This document shows positions 5,243-5,765 of a stretch of DNA of 5,765 bases, in pieces. The DNA lies in NCBI GenBank assembly GCA_024641255.1, contig JAHEDL010000128.1, forward strand, positions 1 to 5,765. Direction: 5' to 3'. Every line of letters starts with the position of its first letter. Position 1 is the stretch's first letter. The notes beneath the pieces were generated by a model. The model saw only the letters and a program-made list of their open reading frames with translations, did no database searches and was not told where the DNA came from. The DNA comes from Pseudorhodobacter sp. GTDB lineage: Bacteria > Pseudomonadota > Alphaproteobacteria > Rhodobacterales > Rhodobacteraceae. The position numbers were made by a program, and so were the translations under genes.

Positions 5243-5300
5243 AACGTCGCACTCCTTGATATGGGGTCAGTTTTACCGCAGATCAAGAAAAATTTGCCGC

Positions 5301-5501
5301 CTATGCGTGTTCTGCGCGGCTGCGTGTCGCCTGTGTGGGGCGTGGAGCCATGGCCCAAAACAGCACCGCAAACCCGGCGAAAACCCCGATGCCGGCCCAA
5401 AGGCCCAAGGCGGTAAACCAGCTGACATTCAAGGCAATCAGGCTAAGCAAGGCCGAGAAAAACCCGACCAAACCACCCGCCAGAATCGAAACCATTGCCA
5501 T
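5301..5501 (-). CDS. Small two-helix membrane protein, function unknown
   Basis: A 66-aa protein I do not recognise. Residues about 4-24 and 29-51 form two hydrophobic helices rich in Gly and Ala, separated by a short turn at Asn25-Val-Ser; the tail from residue 53 (PRPTQATRSRAEHA) is charged and polar. The second helix contains a GxGxxxG pattern (36-43 region), which often marks helix packing. A GGAGGG ribosome site (5506-5511) lies four bases before the ATG at 5501 and ten before a second ATG at 5495; either could be the start. It lies 87 bases downstream of recR on the same strand and may be read from there or from its own promoter. Gene reality is supported by hydrophobic periodicity and the ribosome site. 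No conserved family can be named. Confidence 0.7.
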   Translation of the reverse strand: MAMVSILAGGLVGFFSALLSLIALNVSWFTALGLWAGIGVFAGFAVLFWAMAPRPTQATRSRAEHA

Positions 5502-5505
5502 GTGA

Positions 5506-5540
5506 CCCTCCGCGCTTTCGTTAACCTAACAAAGGCGCGG
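5506..5540 (-). promoter_or_regulatory. Bulged hairpin overlapping the ribosome site of the small membrane protein
   Basis: CCGCGC (5510-5515) pairs with GCGCGG (5535-5540). Inside, TTT/AAA and GTTA/TAAC-type pairs extend the stem, with two one-base bulges and a three-base loop. Two bases of the GGAGGG ribosome site (5506-5511) fall inside the outer stem, so folding could hide it. The hairpin also lies about 50 bases after the recR stop, but no T-run follows on the minus strand, so it is a poor recR terminator. Confidence 0.45.
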
Positions 5541-5588
5541 AATGCGGCGGGAATGCGGCTGATGCGCGGCAGGGTTGTGAAGACTTGG

Positions 5589-5765
5589 TTAAAACCGCCG
5601 ACGGGCGCGCAGGGCGGCGCCGATGGTGCCATCGTCCAGATAGTTCAGTTCGCCACCAATCGGCACGCCTTGCGCCAAAGAGGTGATCTGCACCGCGGTT
5701 TCAGCCAAGGCGTCGGCGATGTAATGCGCGGTGGTTTGGCCATCGACCGTGGCGTTCAGCGCCAG
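5589..5765 (-). CDS. recR: Recombination mediator protein RecR, C-terminal 58 residues (5' part outside window)
   Basis: RecR acts with RecF and RecO to load RecA at gapped single-stranded DNA during repair. Only the end of the gene is here: the frame is open to the window edge and reads [20 protein letters not shown], then [20 protein letters not shown], ending ARRRF and TAA (5589-5591). These are the last part of the Toprim domain and the C-terminal segment with the conserved GVPxGGELxYLDDGT block. RecR is about 200 residues, so about 140 lie beyond the window edge. No start codon is in view. In Rhodobacterales recR commonly follows the dnaX and YbaB/EbfC genes, which would then lie beyond the right edge; that is expectation, not observation. 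Confidence 0.95.
   Translation of the reverse strand: MALNATVDGQTTAHYIADALAETAVQITSLAQGVPIGGELNYLDDGTIGAALRARRRF

Larger units (their letters stand above)
5136..5300 (-). promoter_or_regulatory. Promoter region and structured 5' leader of the cold-shock gene
   Basis: This 165-bp gap lies between csp and the stop of the small membrane-protein gene. Reading toward csp it holds an AT-rich stretch (about 5270-5295) with TTGATC at 5281-5286 as a poor -35 candidate and only weak -10 candidates, then a possible upstream ORF, a 7-base direct repeat (GCTGTGG on the + strand at 5192-5198 and 5205-5211), a GC hairpin and the ribosome site. Long structured leaders that control translation by temperature are known for csp mRNAs; the leader length here is inferred because the transcription start is not known. 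Confidence 0.5.

Noticed and set aside
5136..5252. 39-residue N-terminal extension of the cold-shock protein from GTG 5252
   Set aside because: Csp proteins begin at MAKGTVKWF; that ATG has a clean AGAGGAG, while the GTG has no room for a ribosome site.

Overview
The window is high-GC coding DNA that looks like an alphaproteobacterium of the Rhodobacterales (Roseobacter/Rhodobacter type). This assignment is an inference from protein flavour: the C-terminal end of RecR, a 68-aa CspA-type protein, a short receiver-like protein, and the motif containing TAAATATCC after stop codons. Eight protein-coding genes fill most of it. There is no tRNA, rRNA, CRISPR array, transposase or phage gene, and no stretch over 300 bases lacks a gene.

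Left block, + strand (1-2460): the 3' part of a dual-ATPase subunit of a peptide/nickel-type (Dpp/Opp) ABC importer, followed 66 bases later by a small cytosolic alkaline-phosphatase/phosphodiesterase superfamily enzyme. Near-identical 23-bp elements (22 of 23 bases) follow the stop codons of the ABC gene and of the convergent aldolase-family gene, so they flank the phosphatase gene as inverted repeats.

Middle block, - strand (2525-4185): a translationally coupled pair, an HSL-type alpha/beta hydrolase followed by a class II aldolase/adducin-family protein (ATGA overlap). The latter keeps its metal histidines but has lost the usual catalytic Glu. The pair converges on the phosphatase gene over a 64-bp spacer full of small hairpins. 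A 173-bp divergent region separates it from the next gene.

Right block (4359-5765): a + strand gene for a 153-aa degenerate response-regulator receiver. It converges through a strong hairpin terminator on a - strand cold-shock gene, which has a structured 5' leader and a possible 17-codon upstream ORF. Further right on the - strand are a 66-aa two-helix membrane protein and the last 58 codons of recR.

Functionally, the left and middle blocks could together handle import and breakdown of a small organic, possibly phosphorylated, substrate, but nothing in the sequence fixes that substrate. The right block is ordinary housekeeping content. I do not see a clear new defence or mobile system. The points most worth a second look are the flanking repeat, the csp leader, the degenerate receiver and the Glu-less aldolase-family protein.
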